DNA of 64,000 nucleotides from Kroppenstedtia eburnea (GCF_013282215.1 NZ_CP048103.1:1922001-1986000), one strand, 5' to 3'. Counted from the stretch's first letter, positions 1-8,737 are shown. Notes: a model not told the origin generated them from the sequence alone. Program-made: numbers and translations.

Positions 1-145
1 CCACTCCCAGCTCCTCCAGCTCTTTGAGCAGCTTTTTTTCCTCCTGCTCCAGACTCTCCAACCTCGCTTCAGCTCTGTAGCGCTGATCCTTGGCTTCATT
101 CAATGCCTGTTTGAGTTGTTTGATCCTCTCTTCCTGCTGCTGCAC
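1..145 (-). CDS. SbcC/Rad50-like ATPase, second part (coiled coil; partial, runs off the window)
   Basis: An open frame enters from the left window edge and overlaps the 3' end of the ATPase gene by 50 bases in a different frame. A GTG at 143-145 has a strong ribosome-binding site (GGAGGAGG at 154-161, 8-nt spacer). The 48 visible residues are rich in Glu, Lys, Gln and Leu and look like continuous coiled coil (for example RIKQLKQALNEAKDQ). In SbcC/Rad50 proteins a second coiled-coil arm follows the zinc hook and leads to the signature and Walker B motifs, so this frame is probably that second arm. It may be a separately translated subunit, or the continuation of one gene broken by a one-base frameshift. 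The part holding the ATPase motifs lies outside the window. Confidence 0.55.
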   Translation of the reverse strand, partial: MQQQEERIKQLKQALNEAKDQRYRAEARLESLEQEEKKLLKELEELGV

Positions 146-1586
146 CGGCCATTCCTCCTCCGTATTCTTCCATGATATGTTCCAGGACGGAATCATCGAT
201 CGGGGAACTGCAAGTGGGGCACCGGCCCAGTTCACGGAGAAGGGCGGCCAGCTGATTGGTGCATCTCGCGATTTCATCCCCGTTGTCCGCCATAAACCGG
301 CGACCCCGGGACAGACGTTCCCGGCAGTCCCTCCATCCCTGTTCCAGCTTGAGGAGACGTCCCCGTTTCTCCACCAGATCACTCAACTTTTCCACTTGTT
401 CTTCCGGCAGATGGACCAGCTGCCGGAGCCGGTTTTGCAGCCGTTCCTTTTCCCGTCCCAATGCCCGAACCTTCGGAAACAGCCCCGCCAGAACCTGATA
501 ACGCCTGCCCAGGCGCTCCAGTTGATCCGGATCCATCTGATCGATGCCGGCGGTTGCCGAACAAATCCTCCGCTGCCGGGCGGCTTCCCTTTGCACCCGT
601 TTCAGATTTTCCCGGAGCGGGGTGAGCAGCCTGAGCCGCTCCTGTACCTTTATCAGTTGGGACAGGTGCTCCTCCACTTCCATCGTCCGTCCGGTTTCGA
701 CCCAGATTCTTTTCCAGCCCTCCCGTTCCGTCCGGATCCTCGAACAGGCCGAGGAGAGCCGCTTCATGTGACTCTGTTTAAAAAGGGTCCCTTCCGCTTC
801 CGTCAGGATCCGGCTTGCTTCATCGATACCGGACAACCGCCCCAGCCGGTCCCGGATCTCCTCTTTCTCCCGGTTCATCAGATCCAGGCGTTCCTTCAGA
901 CGACGAATGGTTTCCAAGCGCTCATGCATGGCCCCCGCTTCCTTATACCGGGCTTCAGCCTGTTCCAACCGTTCCTGGAGATTTGGCAAATCTTCATAGG
1001 GCTCCAGGCGCTTCTTCAGGTCCTCCGATTGCTCCGCCACATGTTTCAGTCTGGAGTTGACCCCGCTCAAATCCCGGGCTGTCCCCTGCAAAGCGATGTC
1101 GATGATGTGTGCTCCGCTGGCCCTGCCGATGGACTTCGCCTTCACGCTACCTGTTTCCGCCAGCAGGAACGGCGGCTCCAGTTGAGTGCCGAACTGGGCG
1201 GGCAGTTTCCAGTCGGAATCCAGCTTCAATGCATGCATTCCATGGGCATCCAGCACTTCCTGCGGGACGGAAGATCCAAACCCTTCATACACTTGTTCCT
1301 CCTGCTCCGAAGTCTTCAGTATGTACCGGTTGACGGAAGAGGAGCGCATCCGGGTGATCTCCGTTCCGTCGGACAGAGTCAGGCTGACCCGGCACCGCTT
1401 TTTTCCCGCCCGGATGAAGTCGGTTCCTTTGGGTTCATTGTAGAGAACCCATCGGAGTGCCCGCAAAATCGCGCTTTTGCCGCTGTCCGACGGACCGACG
1501 AACACGTTGAGCCCTTCGGTGAAGAACACCTCTGTCTGTTCATGGGACTGGAAGTTTTCAATCAGCAACCGTTCAAAACGTTTCAA
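96..1586 (-). CDS. SbcC/Rad50-like ATPase, N-terminal part with zinc hook
   Basis: Predicted 496-residue SMC-like ATPase that would act with the adjacent SbcD-like nuclease on DNA ends. The N terminus has the RecF/SMC-type start (IENFQSHEQT) and a Walker A loop (GPSDSGKSA, about residues 32-40). A long charged coiled coil follows, then a CxxC zinc hook (CPTC) near residue 457. The frame stops about 40 residues after the hook, so no signature motif or Walker B is present. A full SbcC has both arms. The missing second arm continues in another frame from about position 145. Its start overlaps the upstream phosphoesterase stop by 4 bases, indicating translational coupling. It may be an authentic frameshift, a sequencing error or a naturally split gene. 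Confidence 0.75.
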   Translation of the reverse strand: MKRFERLLIENFQSHEQTEVFFTEGLNVFVGPSDSGKSAILRALRWVLYNEPKGTDFIRAGKKRCRVSLTLSDGTEITRMRSSSVNRYILKTSEQEEQVYEGFGSSVPQEVLDAHGMHALKLDSDWKLPAQFGTQLEPPFLLAETGSVKAKSIGRASGAHIIDIALQGTARDLSGVNSRLKHVAEQSEDLKKRLEPYEDLPNLQERLEQAEARYKEAGAMHERLETIRRLKERLDLMNREKEEIRDRLGRLSGIDEASRILTEAEGTLFKQSHMKRLSSACSRIRTEREGWKRIWVETGRTMEVEEHLSQLIKVQERLRLLTPLRENLKRVQREAARQRRICSATAGIDQMDPDQLERLGRRYQVLAGLFPKVRALGREKERLQNRLRQLVHLPEEQVEKLSDLVEKRGRLLKLEQGWRDCRERLSRGRRFMADNGDEIARCTNQLAALLRELGRCPTCSSPIDDSVLEHIMEEYGGGMAGAAAGREDQTTQTGIE

Positions 1587-2572
1587 TCCTCGTCCCTCCC
1601 GGTTCCCAAGTGTTCCTGCACCACCGCAATCCGTCGCAGTGCTTCATGGCGGACCTCATCCTCCACATTCTTCGATCCGGCGATCTCCTCCACAATTCCC
1701 TGCACATGGAGACTGCGAAAATCATGATCCCGGATCTCCCGTTCAAAGGCGGCGATCCTCTCTTCCCGGTAAGCCGCCTGTTCCACCCAGGTCCGGTCCA
1801 GAACCGCTTCCCCCGGCGCGGCGCATTTCAGGGGAAGCAGTTTGACGGTGATTTCACTTCCGAAATCGAGCACTGCCACCTGAGGGTGACGGCTGATCTC
1901 CGAGGGGTGGTTGTTGATTCGGGCCAAGGCTCCCGGATTGATGATATACCGGCCTTCCTTTTGCTTGACGGGAAAACCGGCGTGGTAATGTCCTGTCAGC
2001 AGGACATCCACCTCCTCCGACCAGAGATGGTCCGCCAAGGTGTGGGGAACACTGTCGGGAAGCGCGCGGTCCACCACCATTCCGTGGACCATATGGACAC
2101 AGTAATCGGCTCCCGTCTCATTTCTCACCACATAATCCAACGCCGGATCCCGCCGATCCAAATCATAGTGGAAGGGTTGGCCGGTGAGTTGCACACGGAC
2201 TCCCCCTTCCTCCAGACAGATTTTTTCTCCCGCCCGGATCAACCGGACCGTTCCAAAAGCATCCAAAAGGCCCAGCATCGACCGATCCACCGTCTCCGGA
2301 TTATGCCCGTAGATATCATGGTTTCCCGCAATCGTATACACCGGTGTTTCCAAGCGGCGCAATAAACGGGCAAAATCCCGCACGACGGCGGGAGACAGAT
2401 CCGGTCGATCGAAAAGGTCTCCGCCGTGGAGCACGGCGTTCACCTTTTCCCGACCGGCAATGTCGATCACTTCATTCAACTTGTTCCGGAGGGCTTCCAC
2501 AAAATCATCGGTTCTGCTCCGGGGAGCCGTCCCCCGGATATGGGTATCTGTCACGTAAAGGAGACGAAGCAT
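1583..2572 (-). CDS. SbcD/Mre11-like metallophosphoesterase (DNA exonuclease subunit)
   Basis: A 329-residue calcineurin-like phosphoesterase with the expected metal-binding motifs in order: VTDTHI near the N terminus, GGDLFD around residue 50, GNHD around 83 and GHYH around 196. This is the nuclease-type arrangement of SbcD/Mre11, which trims DNA ends as a partner of an SbcC/Rad50 ATPase. The ATPase follows with a 4-base overlap, which strongly supports the pairing. It lies 4 bases after recX, so recA, recX and this nuclease pair may be co-transcribed. The gene name sbcD is not assigned because this family is only distantly related to the B. subtilis protein. Confidence 0.82.
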   Translation of the reverse strand: MLRLLYVTDTHIRGTAPRSRTDDFVEALRNKLNEVIDIAGREKVNAVLHGGDLFDRPDLSPAVVRDFARLLRRLETPVYTIAGNHDIYGHNPETVDRSMLGLLDAFGTVRLIRAGEKICLEEGGVRVQLTGQPFHYDLDRRDPALDYVVRNETGADYCVHMVHGMVVDRALPDSVPHTLADHLWSEEVDVLLTGHYHAGFPVKQKEGRYIINPGALARINNHPSEISRHPQVAVLDFGSEITVKLLPLKCAAPGEAVLDRTWVEQAAYREERIAAFEREIRDHDFRSLHVQGIVEEIAGSKNVEDEVRHEALRRIAVVQEHLGTGRDED

Positions 2573-2576
2573 CGGA

Positions 2577-3233
2577 TCATCCCCCTTCTTCCCTGTGTCT
2601 CATCCGAAACTCTTGCAACAGCCCGTATACCAGCGGGGGTTCAAACCCTCTCCGCAACAGATACTGGCCCAGGCGCCTTTCCACCTTGGGCCAGGGTTCC
2701 CCGACGAGACGGCGGTACCGCTTTTCAGCCGTCTCCCGGGCCAGTTTCCGTTCTTCTTCATCATCCACCCGGCTGAGCACATCCTCGGCAATCCCCGGGG
2801 AAATTCCCTTCCGTTCCAGCTCACGCTTCAGGGCCAGGGCGCCGTATCCTTTCCGACCGCGACGCTCTTCCACCCACGCTTCGGCAAACCGTCGATCGTC
2901 CAGAAAACCCTGGTTTTTCATTTCGATGATCACCTGACGGATGGGATCCGGTTCATACCCCTTGGCCGTGAGATGGAGCTCCACCTCACGGACCGTCCGG
3001 GGGCGATAACCGAGATAGCGAAAGGCGGACTGGCGGACCTTGTTCTGCTCTTCCTCCGCCAGGATCCGCCGGATCTCCTCTCCATCCACTCTCATCCCCT
3101 TCGACAGGGCCAACCGGACCAACACGTCCTCGTGAACAGAGAATCGATAAGTGCCGTCAATATGAATGTTGTAACGGGGCAAGCCGCTTTTTTGTCTCTC
3201 GATCCGCGTGATTTCACCCGCATCGTCTTCCAT
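2577..3233 (-). CDS. recX: Regulatory protein RecX
   Basis: A 218-residue, helix-rich, highly charged protein immediately downstream of recA, the usual place for recX. RecX binds RecA filaments and modulates recombination and RecA coprotease activity. Recognisable features are the repeated three-helix modules with the family signatures SAFRYLGYRPRT (about residue 70), NQGFLDDRRFAEAWVEER (about 107-124) and YLLRRGF near the C terminus. The length is typical for Bacilli, where RecX is longer than in E. coli. The start has only a weak ribosome-binding site (GAAGGCG, 9 nt upstream), consistent with low expression relative to RecA. Confidence 0.92.
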   Translation of the reverse strand: MEDDAGEITRIERQKSGLPRYNIHIDGTYRFSVHEDVLVRLALSKGMRVDGEEIRRILAEEEQNKVRQSAFRYLGYRPRTVREVELHLTAKGYEPDPIRQVIIEMKNQGFLDDRRFAEAWVEERRGRKGYGALALKRELERKGISPGIAEDVLSRVDDEEERKLARETAEKRYRRLVGEPWPKVERRLGQYLLRRGFEPPLVYGLLQEFRMRHREEGG

Positions 3234-3254
3234 CGGTTCTCACGCCTTCTCCCT

Positions 3255-4331
3255 TTATTCCTTCAGGTCGAGGGAAAGAGCTTCCGCCTTTTTTTCGTCC
3301 CCCGCCGTTGATGGCTGCTTCTCCGGCTCCTGTTCCGGATGGACAGTCTTCAGATTGAAATGTTCCCGGATCTTGTTTTCGATGGAGAGGGCCACCTTTT
3401 CGTTTTCTTTGAGGAATTGCTTGGAATTCTCCCGGCCCTGTCCCAACCGGTCCCCTTCAAAGGAGTACCAGGCACCGCTCTTCTTCACAATATCCAGATC
3501 GCTGCCGATATCCAGAATGCTGCCTTCTTTGGAGATCCCTTCCCCGTACATGATGTCCACTTCCGCTTGCTTGAAGGGAGGGGCCACCTTGTTCTTGACC
3601 ACTTTGATCCGGGTGCGGTTGCCAACCATCTCGTTGCCCTGTTTGATCGTTTCCGCACGCCGCACTTCCAGACGGACACTGGAGTAGAATTTGAGGGCGC
3701 GGCCTCCGGGTGTGGTTTCGGGGTTGCCGAACATGACGCCCACCTTTTCCCGGATCTGGTTGATGAAGATCGCAATCGTCTTGGACTTGCTGATCGCACC
3801 GGACAGCTTGCGAAGAGCCTGGGACATCAGACGGGCCTGCAGACCGACATGGGAGTCCCCCATCTCACCTTCGATTTCCGCCTTCGGCACAAGGGCCGCC
3901 ACCGAGTCGACGACGATGATGTCGATGGCGCCGCTGCGAACCAGGGCCTCGGCAATTTCCAGCGCCTGTTCCCCCGTATCAGGCTGGGACAAAAGCAGTT
4001 CGTCGATGTTCACCCCCAGCTTTTCCGCGTAAACCGGATCCAGGGCATGCTCCGCATCGATAAAGGCTGCCTGTCCTCCCCCTCGTTGCACCTCGGCGAT
4101 CGCGTGGAGGGCAACTGTCGTCTTCCCTGAGGACTCGGGACCGTACACTTCAACGATCCGCCCCCGGGGATATCCCCCGACTCCCAGCGAGATATCCAAA
4201 GCCAGCGCTCCACTGGAGATGGTTTCCACTTGACGTGCACCGGCTTCCCCCATCTTCATGATCGAGCCTTTACCAAACTGTTTCTCTATCTGCCTCAAAG
4301 CCATATCCAAAGCCTGACGGCGGTCGGACAT
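3255..4331 (-). CDS. recA: Recombinase RecA
   Basis: The 358-residue RecA forms ATP-dependent filaments on single-stranded DNA, promotes strand exchange and triggers LexA self-cleavage. Visible landmarks are the Walker A GPESSGKT (about residues 65-72), the Walker B strand [12 protein letters not shown], the L1/L2 region ([29 protein letters not shown]) and KVVKNK near the C-terminal domain. The C terminus is acidic and lysine-rich, as is common in Bacilli. The ATG start is preceded by GGAGTGAGG. A sigma-A promoter and an SOS operator lie upstream (see those entries). recX follows 21 bases downstream. Confidence 0.98.
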   Translation of the reverse strand: MSDRRQALDMALRQIEKQFGKGSIMKMGEAGARQVETISSGALALDISLGVGGYPRGRIVEVYGPESSGKTTVALHAIAEVQRGGGQAAFIDAEHALDPVYAEKLGVNIDELLLSQPDTGEQALEIAEALVRSGAIDIIVVDSVAALVPKAEIEGEMGDSHVGLQARLMSQALRKLSGAISKSKTIAIFINQIREKVGVMFGNPETTPGGRALKFYSSVRLEVRRAETIKQGNEMVGNRTRIKVVKNKVAPPFKQAEVDIMYGEGISKEGSILDIGSDLDIVKKSGAWYSFEGDRLGQGRENSKQFLKENEKVALSIENKIREHFNLKTVHPEQEPEKQPSTAGDEKKAEALSLDLKE

Positions 4332-4366
4332 GCATCCTCACTCCTTCGATTCCCTTGGATAACCTC

Positions 4367-4395
4367 ATCATACATCCTTTTTCAGCCCCTGCCAA
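4367..4395 (-). promoter_or_regulatory. sigma-A promoter of recA
   Basis: On the minus strand TTGGCA (4390-4395) and TATGAT (4367-4372) are separated by exactly 17 bases, and the -10 lies 35 bases before the recA ATG. The SOS-box-like sequence lies just upstream of the -35. Confidence 0.75.
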
Positions 4396-4404
4396 GACCA
4401 TTTG

Positions 4405-4418
4405 CGAACATTTATTCG
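4405..4418. promoter_or_regulatory. Putative SOS (LexA/DinR) operator for recA
   Basis: CGAACATTTATTCG matches the Gram-positive SOS consensus CGAACRNRYGTTCG at 12 of 14 positions. It lies 9 bases upstream of the recA -35 box and between recA and the divergent MIP18/DUF59 gene, so a bound repressor could influence both directions. LexA itself is not in the window. Confidence 0.7.
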
Positions 4419-4458
4419 ATACCCGGCACCATCCCCCCTCGCAACTCCGGAAAAACTC

Positions 4459-4467
4459 TGGTATCAT
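4459..4467 (+). promoter_or_regulatory. Extended -10 promoter of the MIP18/DUF59 gene
   Basis: TG-G-TATCAT is an extended -10 motif about 115 bases upstream of the DUF59 start on the plus strand. There is no good -35, which extended -10 promoters do not require. The roughly 110-base leader contains no obvious riboswitch. Confidence 0.4.
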
Positions 4468-4582
4468 GGGGGATAGAGTGTGGAAACACTTAACAGATGG
4501 AGGCATATGCCCCGCACGCGTCCGGGACGCGAAAATCCATCCCCTACAGTGGAACCCGAATCCCCTGCAAAGGAGTGGAAAC

Positions 4583-4894
4583 ATGGACAAAGAAAACATG
4601 AAAGAAGAAGTCATGGAAGCTCTGGAAACCGTTGAAGACCCCGAGCTTCATATCGATATCGTCAACCTGGGCCTGGTCTACGGAGTGGATATCGATGATG
4701 AAGGAAACGTCAAGGTCACCATGACCCTGACCGCCATGGGATGCCCTCTCGCCGGAATGATCAACGAGATGGTGGAAACCGCCGTCAAGTCCGTCGAGGG
4801 AGTCAAGGGTGTTGAGGTGAACATCGTCTGGAACCCCCCCTGGGACAAAGATCGGATGTCCCGATATGCCAAGATGGCTTTGGGCATCCACTGA
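4583..4894 (+). CDS. MIP18/DUF59 (SufT-like) iron-sulfur cluster assembly factor
   Basis: A 103-residue plus-strand gene of the MIP18/DUF59 family, small proteins implicated in Fe-S cluster maturation. The family core is visible: VEDPELHIDIVNLGLVYGV near residues 13-31, and the conserved cysteine in LTAMGCPL at about residue 56, followed by WNPPWDKDRMS. The start is placed at the ATG with AAAGGAGTGG upstream. Longer upstream extensions in frame lack coding character. It is divergent from recA and convergent with the DEAD-box helicase, with a shared terminator between the last two. B. subtilis YitW is a similar family member. Confidence 0.88.
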   Translation: MDKENMKEEVMEALETVEDPELHIDIVNLGLVYGVDIDDEGNVKVTMTLTAMGCPLAGMINEMVETAVKSVEGVKGVEVNIVWNPPWDKDRMSRYAKMALGIH

Positions 4895-4904
4895 AAAAGC
4901 AACG

Positions 4905-4941
4905 AAAAACCCCTGCCGGCTCCAACCGGCGGGGGTTTTTC
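4905..4941. terminator. Bidirectional terminator between DUF59 and the DEAD-box helicase
   Basis: A GC-rich hairpin (CCCCTGCCGG / CCGGCGGGGG) is flanked by an A-run on the left and a T-run on the right. It can end transcription of both convergent genes. Confidence 0.85.
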
Positions 4942-4952
4942 ATCGTAGGATA

Positions 4953-6536
4953 TCAGGAGCGGTTCCGGGGCCGGGCCGGCTCCAGATTGACCCTTGCACC
5001 ATTGATCTTGCTCTGGCGGAGGGCTTCAAACACGAAGGGAGCCGCCTCTTCAGGGACTTCCACAAAAGAGAACCGGTCATAGATGTTGATCCGACCCACC
5101 TTTTTGGCGGCAATTCCCGCCTGCTCGGCGATCGCTTTCACCAACTCCCGCGGGCGGATATCCGCATTGCGGCCCACATTGATGAAGAAGCGGACCATGC
5201 CCGGGGAAGCCCCCGTTTCGCCAAAGTCATAGACTGCATCGGTTCCCCCGGTGAAGCGGTCCGCAAAAGCCATGTGCAGGGCCGCCGCCGCGATCTGATT
5301 GGCATCGTGTTTCTCGGTCAGGTTTTGCACCAGCTCTTCAAAGATCGGGATCAGTTCACCGGACTGGATCGTCTCAACCAACTGCTCTTTCAGCAACTGT
5401 TGTTGCCTTTCCGCCACTTCCTCCAGGCTCGGAAGCTCCCGGGGCTTCAACTCACCGGCGATTTCATGTTCGATGGAACGAAGCTGTTTCATCTCCCGGG
5501 GAGTGACCAACGTCAGGGCAATCCCCGTGCGGCCGGCCCGTCCCGTCCGACCGATCCGGTGCACATAACTTTCCGCATCCTGCGGGATATCATAGTTGAT
5601 CACATGGGAGACCGTGCCCACATCGATTCCACGGGCCGCCACATCGGTGGCCACCAGCAGTTCAATGTCCCCCCGCCGAAAAGAGTTCATCACCCGGTCC
5701 CGCTGTTGCTGAGCCAGATCCCCGTGCAGTCCGGCCGCCAGATATCCCCGCGCCTGCAGGGATTCAGCCAGCTCGTCCACGCCTTTTTTCGTGCGGCAGA
5801 ACAGGATTCCCTGCTCCAGGGATTCACTGTCCAGAATGCGGCACAGCGAATCCAGCTTGGTGCTTTCCAAAACTTTATAATAGACCTGTTCAATGACCGG
5901 AGCCGTCACTTCCCCACGGCTCACCGTGATATACCGGGGCTTGTTCATATATTTGCGGGCGAGCTGCCGGATGGCTGGCGGGATGGTCGCCGAGAAAAGC
6001 AACAATTGCCGGTTCTCCGGCAGGTGATCCATCACTGCCTCAATATCGTCGATGAATCCCATATCCAACATCTCGTCCGCCTCATCCAACACCAACATCT
6101 CCACATCATCCAAACGAAGCGTTCCGCGACGGAGGTGGTCCAGCATGCGCCCCGGCGTGCCGATCACCACTTGAACTCCTTGTTTCAGAGCCTTGATCTG
6201 ACGTCCGATCGGCTGTCCGCCGTAGATGGGCAACGTCTTCACCCGCTTGGCACGCCCGATCTTACGCAGCTCTTCGGAAACCTGGATGGCCAGCTCCCGG
6301 GTCGGAGCCAGTACAACTGCCTTCACTTTTCTGGAGCCGGGATCCACATGCTCCAGAAGGGGAATTCCAAAAGCAGCCGTCTTTCCAGTCCCTGTCTGGG
6401 CCTGGCCGATCACATCCTCTCCCCTGAGGACGGCGGGGATACATTCCGCCTGGATGGGAGACGGCTCTTCAAACCCCATCTCCCGGATCCCTTTCATAAT
6501 CAGGGCATCCAATTCAAAGGAATCAAAATGCTTCAT
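4953..6536 (-). CDS. DEAD-box ATP-dependent RNA helicase (CshA/DeaD-like)
   Basis: A 527-residue RNA helicase that unwinds RNA duplexes in ribosome biogenesis and mRNA decay, often in the cold. All core motifs are visible: the Q motif (MGFEEPSPIQ), Walker A AQTGTGKT, PTRELA, TPGR, DEAD near residue 152, SAT, and HRIGRTGRAGR near residue 330. After the helicase core there is a linker and a C-terminal DbpA-type RNA-binding domain (about 440-515, MVRFFINVGRNADIRP). That arrangement is shared by DeaD/CsdA and by long Bacilli helicases. The ATG overlaps the cinA stop in an ATGA, so it is coupled to cinA. Confidence 0.93.
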   Translation of the reverse strand: MKHFDSFELDALIMKGIREMGFEEPSPIQAECIPAVLRGEDVIGQAQTGTGKTAAFGIPLLEHVDPGSRKVKAVVLAPTRELAIQVSEELRKIGRAKRVKTLPIYGGQPIGRQIKALKQGVQVVIGTPGRMLDHLRRGTLRLDDVEMLVLDEADEMLDMGFIDDIEAVMDHLPENRQLLLFSATIPPAIRQLARKYMNKPRYITVSRGEVTAPVIEQVYYKVLESTKLDSLCRILDSESLEQGILFCRTKKGVDELAESLQARGYLAAGLHGDLAQQQRDRVMNSFRRGDIELLVATDVAARGIDVGTVSHVINYDIPQDAESYVHRIGRTGRAGRTGIALTLVTPREMKQLRSIEHEIAGELKPRELPSLEEVAERQQQLLKEQLVETIQSGELIPIFEELVQNLTEKHDANQIAAAALHMAFADRFTGGTDAVYDFGETGASPGMVRFFINVGRNADIRPRELVKAIAEQAGIAAKKVGRINIYDRFSFVEVPEEAAPFVFEALRQSKINGARVNLEPARPRNRS

Positions 6537-7786
6537 TTCGCAGCTACACCTTTCTTTAATCGTTCCAACAGAGTATAAAGTGCCTGTTTGACAGCCCGGA
6601 TCTGAATCTTTTCCCGGGAACCGCCGAGATCCAACCGGTAGGCCCGGGTCACCTCGCCCCGTTCGGATAAGCCCAGATAAACCAAACCCACCGGTTTCTC
6701 CTCCACCGGGTCGGGGCCCGCCACACCCGTCACGCTGAGACCAAAGTCGGTATTCAGCCGACTCCGCACCCCTTCCGCCAAGGCGAGAGCGGAATCCATG
6801 CTGACCGCCCCGCAGGTTTCCAACAGCTCAGTGGGCACCCCGAGCATTCCGGTTTTCACCTCATTGGCGTAACAGACGACTCCACCTTGAAAGCCCGCAC
6901 TGCTGCCGGGTACCGATGTCAGTGTCTGAGCCAGCAGCCCCCCGGTGCAACTTTCAGCGACAGCCAGTCTCTTTCCCTGCTCCCTGAGTGCGGAGATGAC
7001 CAGTTTTTCCAAGGTGTCATCATCCTCACCGTACACAAACCGACCGACGGACTGCAAAATTTCCTCCTTCACCGGAGCCATCAGTTCCTGCGCCTGTTGA
7101 AGATCACCCGCTTTCGCCGTCAAGCGAAGAGTGACCTCCCCTTCCTTGGCCAAGGGGGCAATCGTCGGATTGGTCTGGTCTTGGATCAGCTTTCCGATCC
7201 GCTCTGTCAGGTGGGATTCACCAATGCCGAAAAACCGGAGAACATTGGACACCACCACTTCTTCCGTGTCGCGGATTGACTTCAAAAAGGGGCGTACTTC
7301 CGCATGATACATGGGGTACAGCTCCGTCGGAGGACCCGGCAGGAGAACGCAGGTGACCGAATTTCTTGACACCGCCACTCCAGGGGCAGTTCCATTGGGG
7401 TTTGGAAACACCTTCCCCCCCTCGAACACCAATGCCTGTTTATAGTTGGATGGTGGGATGGTTTGGCCCTTATCGGAAAACAGCCGTTCCAACACAGCCA
7501 CCGACGGAGGGTGTTCCACCAGCGGCACCCCCAAAACCTCGGCCACAGTCTCTTTCGTCAGATCATCCTCAGTCGGACCCAGTCCACCGGTGAAAATGAC
7601 CAAATCGGAACGGGAAACGGCCCTCTTCACCACAGCGACGAGCCGGTCCCGATTATCACCGACTGAAGTATGAAAATACACATCGATTCCCAGTTGAGAG
7701 AGCTCCCGGGACAAAAACGCGGAGTGGGTGTCCACGATCTGTCCCAACAACAGCTCGGTTCCCACCGCGACCAATTCAGCACGCAT
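6533..7786 (-). CDS. cinA: CinA family competence/damage-inducible protein
   Basis: 417 residues with an N-terminal molybdopterin-binding-like (MoCF/COG1058) domain, starting MRAELVAVGTELLLGQ and including FTGGLGPTEDDLT. The C-terminal CinA domain contains AVAESCTGGLLA and SVTGVAGPDP, the signature of NMN deamidase (PncC)-type proteins. CinA proteins act in pyridine-nucleotide recycling and are classically linked to recA and competence. The start is the second in-frame ATG, which has GGAAG upstream and matches family length; the first, 18 codons earlier, has no ribosome site. It follows pgsA by 25 bases, the conserved Bacilli order pgsA-cinA-recA, with a helicase inserted here before recA. 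Confidence 0.94.
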   Translation of the reverse strand: MRAELVAVGTELLLGQIVDTHSAFLSRELSQLGIDVYFHTSVGDNRDRLVAVVKRAVSRSDLVIFTGGLGPTEDDLTKETVAEVLGVPLVEHPPSVAVLERLFSDKGQTIPPSNYKQALVFEGGKVFPNPNGTAPGVAVSRNSVTCVLLPGPPTELYPMYHAEVRPFLKSIRDTEEVVVSNVLRFFGIGESHLTERIGKLIQDQTNPTIAPLAKEGEVTLRLTAKAGDLQQAQELMAPVKEEILQSVGRFVYGEDDDTLEKLVISALREQGKRLAVAESCTGGLLAQTLTSVPGSSAGFQGGVVCYANEVKTGMLGVPTELLETCGAVSMDSALALAEGVRSRLNTDFGLSVTGVAGPDPVEEKPVGLVYLGLSERGEVTRAYRLDLGGSREKIQIRAVKQALYTLLERLKKGVAAK

Positions 7787-7811
7787 CCGATGACTTCCTT
7801 TCTCAGCGGGG

Positions 7812-8396
7812 TTAGCGTGACTTTGAAAAGTGGATGACACTGCGATTTTTCAAGAAATAATCGATCCCGGACCAGATCGTGATCAAAACTGCCAACCAGA
7901 TGAGGATTTGAGAAAAAGGAAAGGCGATGAAAGAAAAGGGAAAGTTGTTTAACATCAGCGCAGCAATGGCAATGATCTGGACGATCGTCTTCAGTTTGCC
8001 GAGAGGACTGGCCGCAATCACATTTCCTTCAGCGGCTGCCACCAAACGGAGACCGGTCACTGCAAATTCCCGGCTGATAATGACAATCGCAATCCAGGCA
8101 TCCAATCGCTGCATCTCCACCAGGGAGATCAGCGCCGCAGAAATCAGCAGTTTATCTGCCAGGGGATCCAAAAACTTCCCCAGATTGGTCACCAGTTTCC
8201 GTTTGCGGGCGATATAACCGTCCAAGCCGTCTGTCACCGCCGCCAGAATAAACACCAGGGTGGCGATGATCTCACTGACAGTGATCACACCTTGGCCGAT
8301 ACGGAATTGACCCAGATCGTATTTAACCAGAAGAAATAACATCACTACCGGGACCAGAATAATCCGAGCCAGGGTGATTTTATTTGCCAGATTCAC
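7812..8396 (-). CDS. pgsA: CDP-diacylglycerol--glycerol-3-phosphate 3-phosphatidyltransferase
   Basis: A 194-residue integral membrane enzyme that makes phosphatidylglycerol phosphate, the committed step to phosphatidylglycerol and cardiolipin. The CDP-alcohol phosphotransferase signature is complete: DGLDGYIAR, then a conserved G, then D-x3-D in GKFLDPLADK (about residues 55-80). Several hydrophobic helices surround it. A GTG start is chosen because it has GGGGGAGG 9 bases upstream and gives the usual N terminus (NLANKITLARI). An ATG 31 codons further upstream would add an unrelated leader. cinA follows. Confidence 0.95.
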   Translation of the reverse strand: MNLANKITLARIILVPVVMLFLLVKYDLGQFRIGQGVITVSEIIATLVFILAAVTDGLDGYIARKRKLVTNLGKFLDPLADKLLISAALISLVEMQRLDAWIAIVIISREFAVTGLRLVAAAEGNVIAASPLGKLKTIVQIIAIAALMLNNFPFSFIAFPFSQILIWLAVLITIWSGIDYFLKNRSVIHFSKSR

Positions 8397-8617
8397 ATCA
8401 GCGAACCTCCCCCGCAGGATTGGAAGGTACAGGGTTGCAAAAAACTCTCCTCCGTGTCCAGTCTCCTTTTCGCTGTTTCCGGTGATCACCCGCTGCTTGG
8501 GTGCGGAGCTTGCTATATAACCTTACCATAATCCAGCATGCTCAAAAACCGTCAGAAACAGACCCAGTTCTATGTATATCCGAAAACCACGATTTTACAC
8601 CATCGTTTCCGCATAAA

Positions 8618-8642
8618 ACAAGCCCTCTCACCGGGGCTTCAT
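8618..8642 (-). terminator. Candidate terminator hairpin upstream of pgsA
   Basis: Read on the minus strand, AAGCCC and GGGCTT form a stem followed by GTTTTATG. It is a short hairpin with a modest T-run and could back up the terminator next to the RodZ-like gene. Confidence 0.45.
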
Positions 8643-8693
8643 ACGTGCTCTTTCCCATTCTCTGCTGGTAAGTATAAACCATTCTTTTCTTCC

Positions 8694-8732
8694 GTGTCAA
8701 AAAAGGAAATGCCCACCCCGGTGCGGGCGGGC
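8694..8732 (-). terminator. Terminator of the third RodZ-like gene
   Basis: A GC-rich imperfect hairpin (GCCCGCCCGC / GGGGTGGGC) directly after the stop codon is followed on the minus strand by TTTCCTTTTTTT. Confidence 0.6.
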
Positions 8733-8737
8733 TCACC

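Larger units (their letters stand above)
8397..8737. other. Intergenic region pgsA / third RodZ-like gene
   Basis: 341 bases without a gene. It holds two candidate minus-strand terminators (near 8700 and 8620). Closer to pgsA is an AT-rich stretch around 8510-8560 that probably contains the pgsA promoter, although no convincing -35/-10 pair stands out. Confidence 0.6.

Noticed and set aside
90-1727. Long open frame on the plus strand opposite the SbcC-like gene
   Set aside because: Codon bias and conserved motifs are on the minus strand; the plus-strand product has no recognisable family features. The same applies to other long antisense frames, for example 4866-6578, 10905-11981, 19417-20853, 38916-40508, 44688-46805 and 47602-49065.
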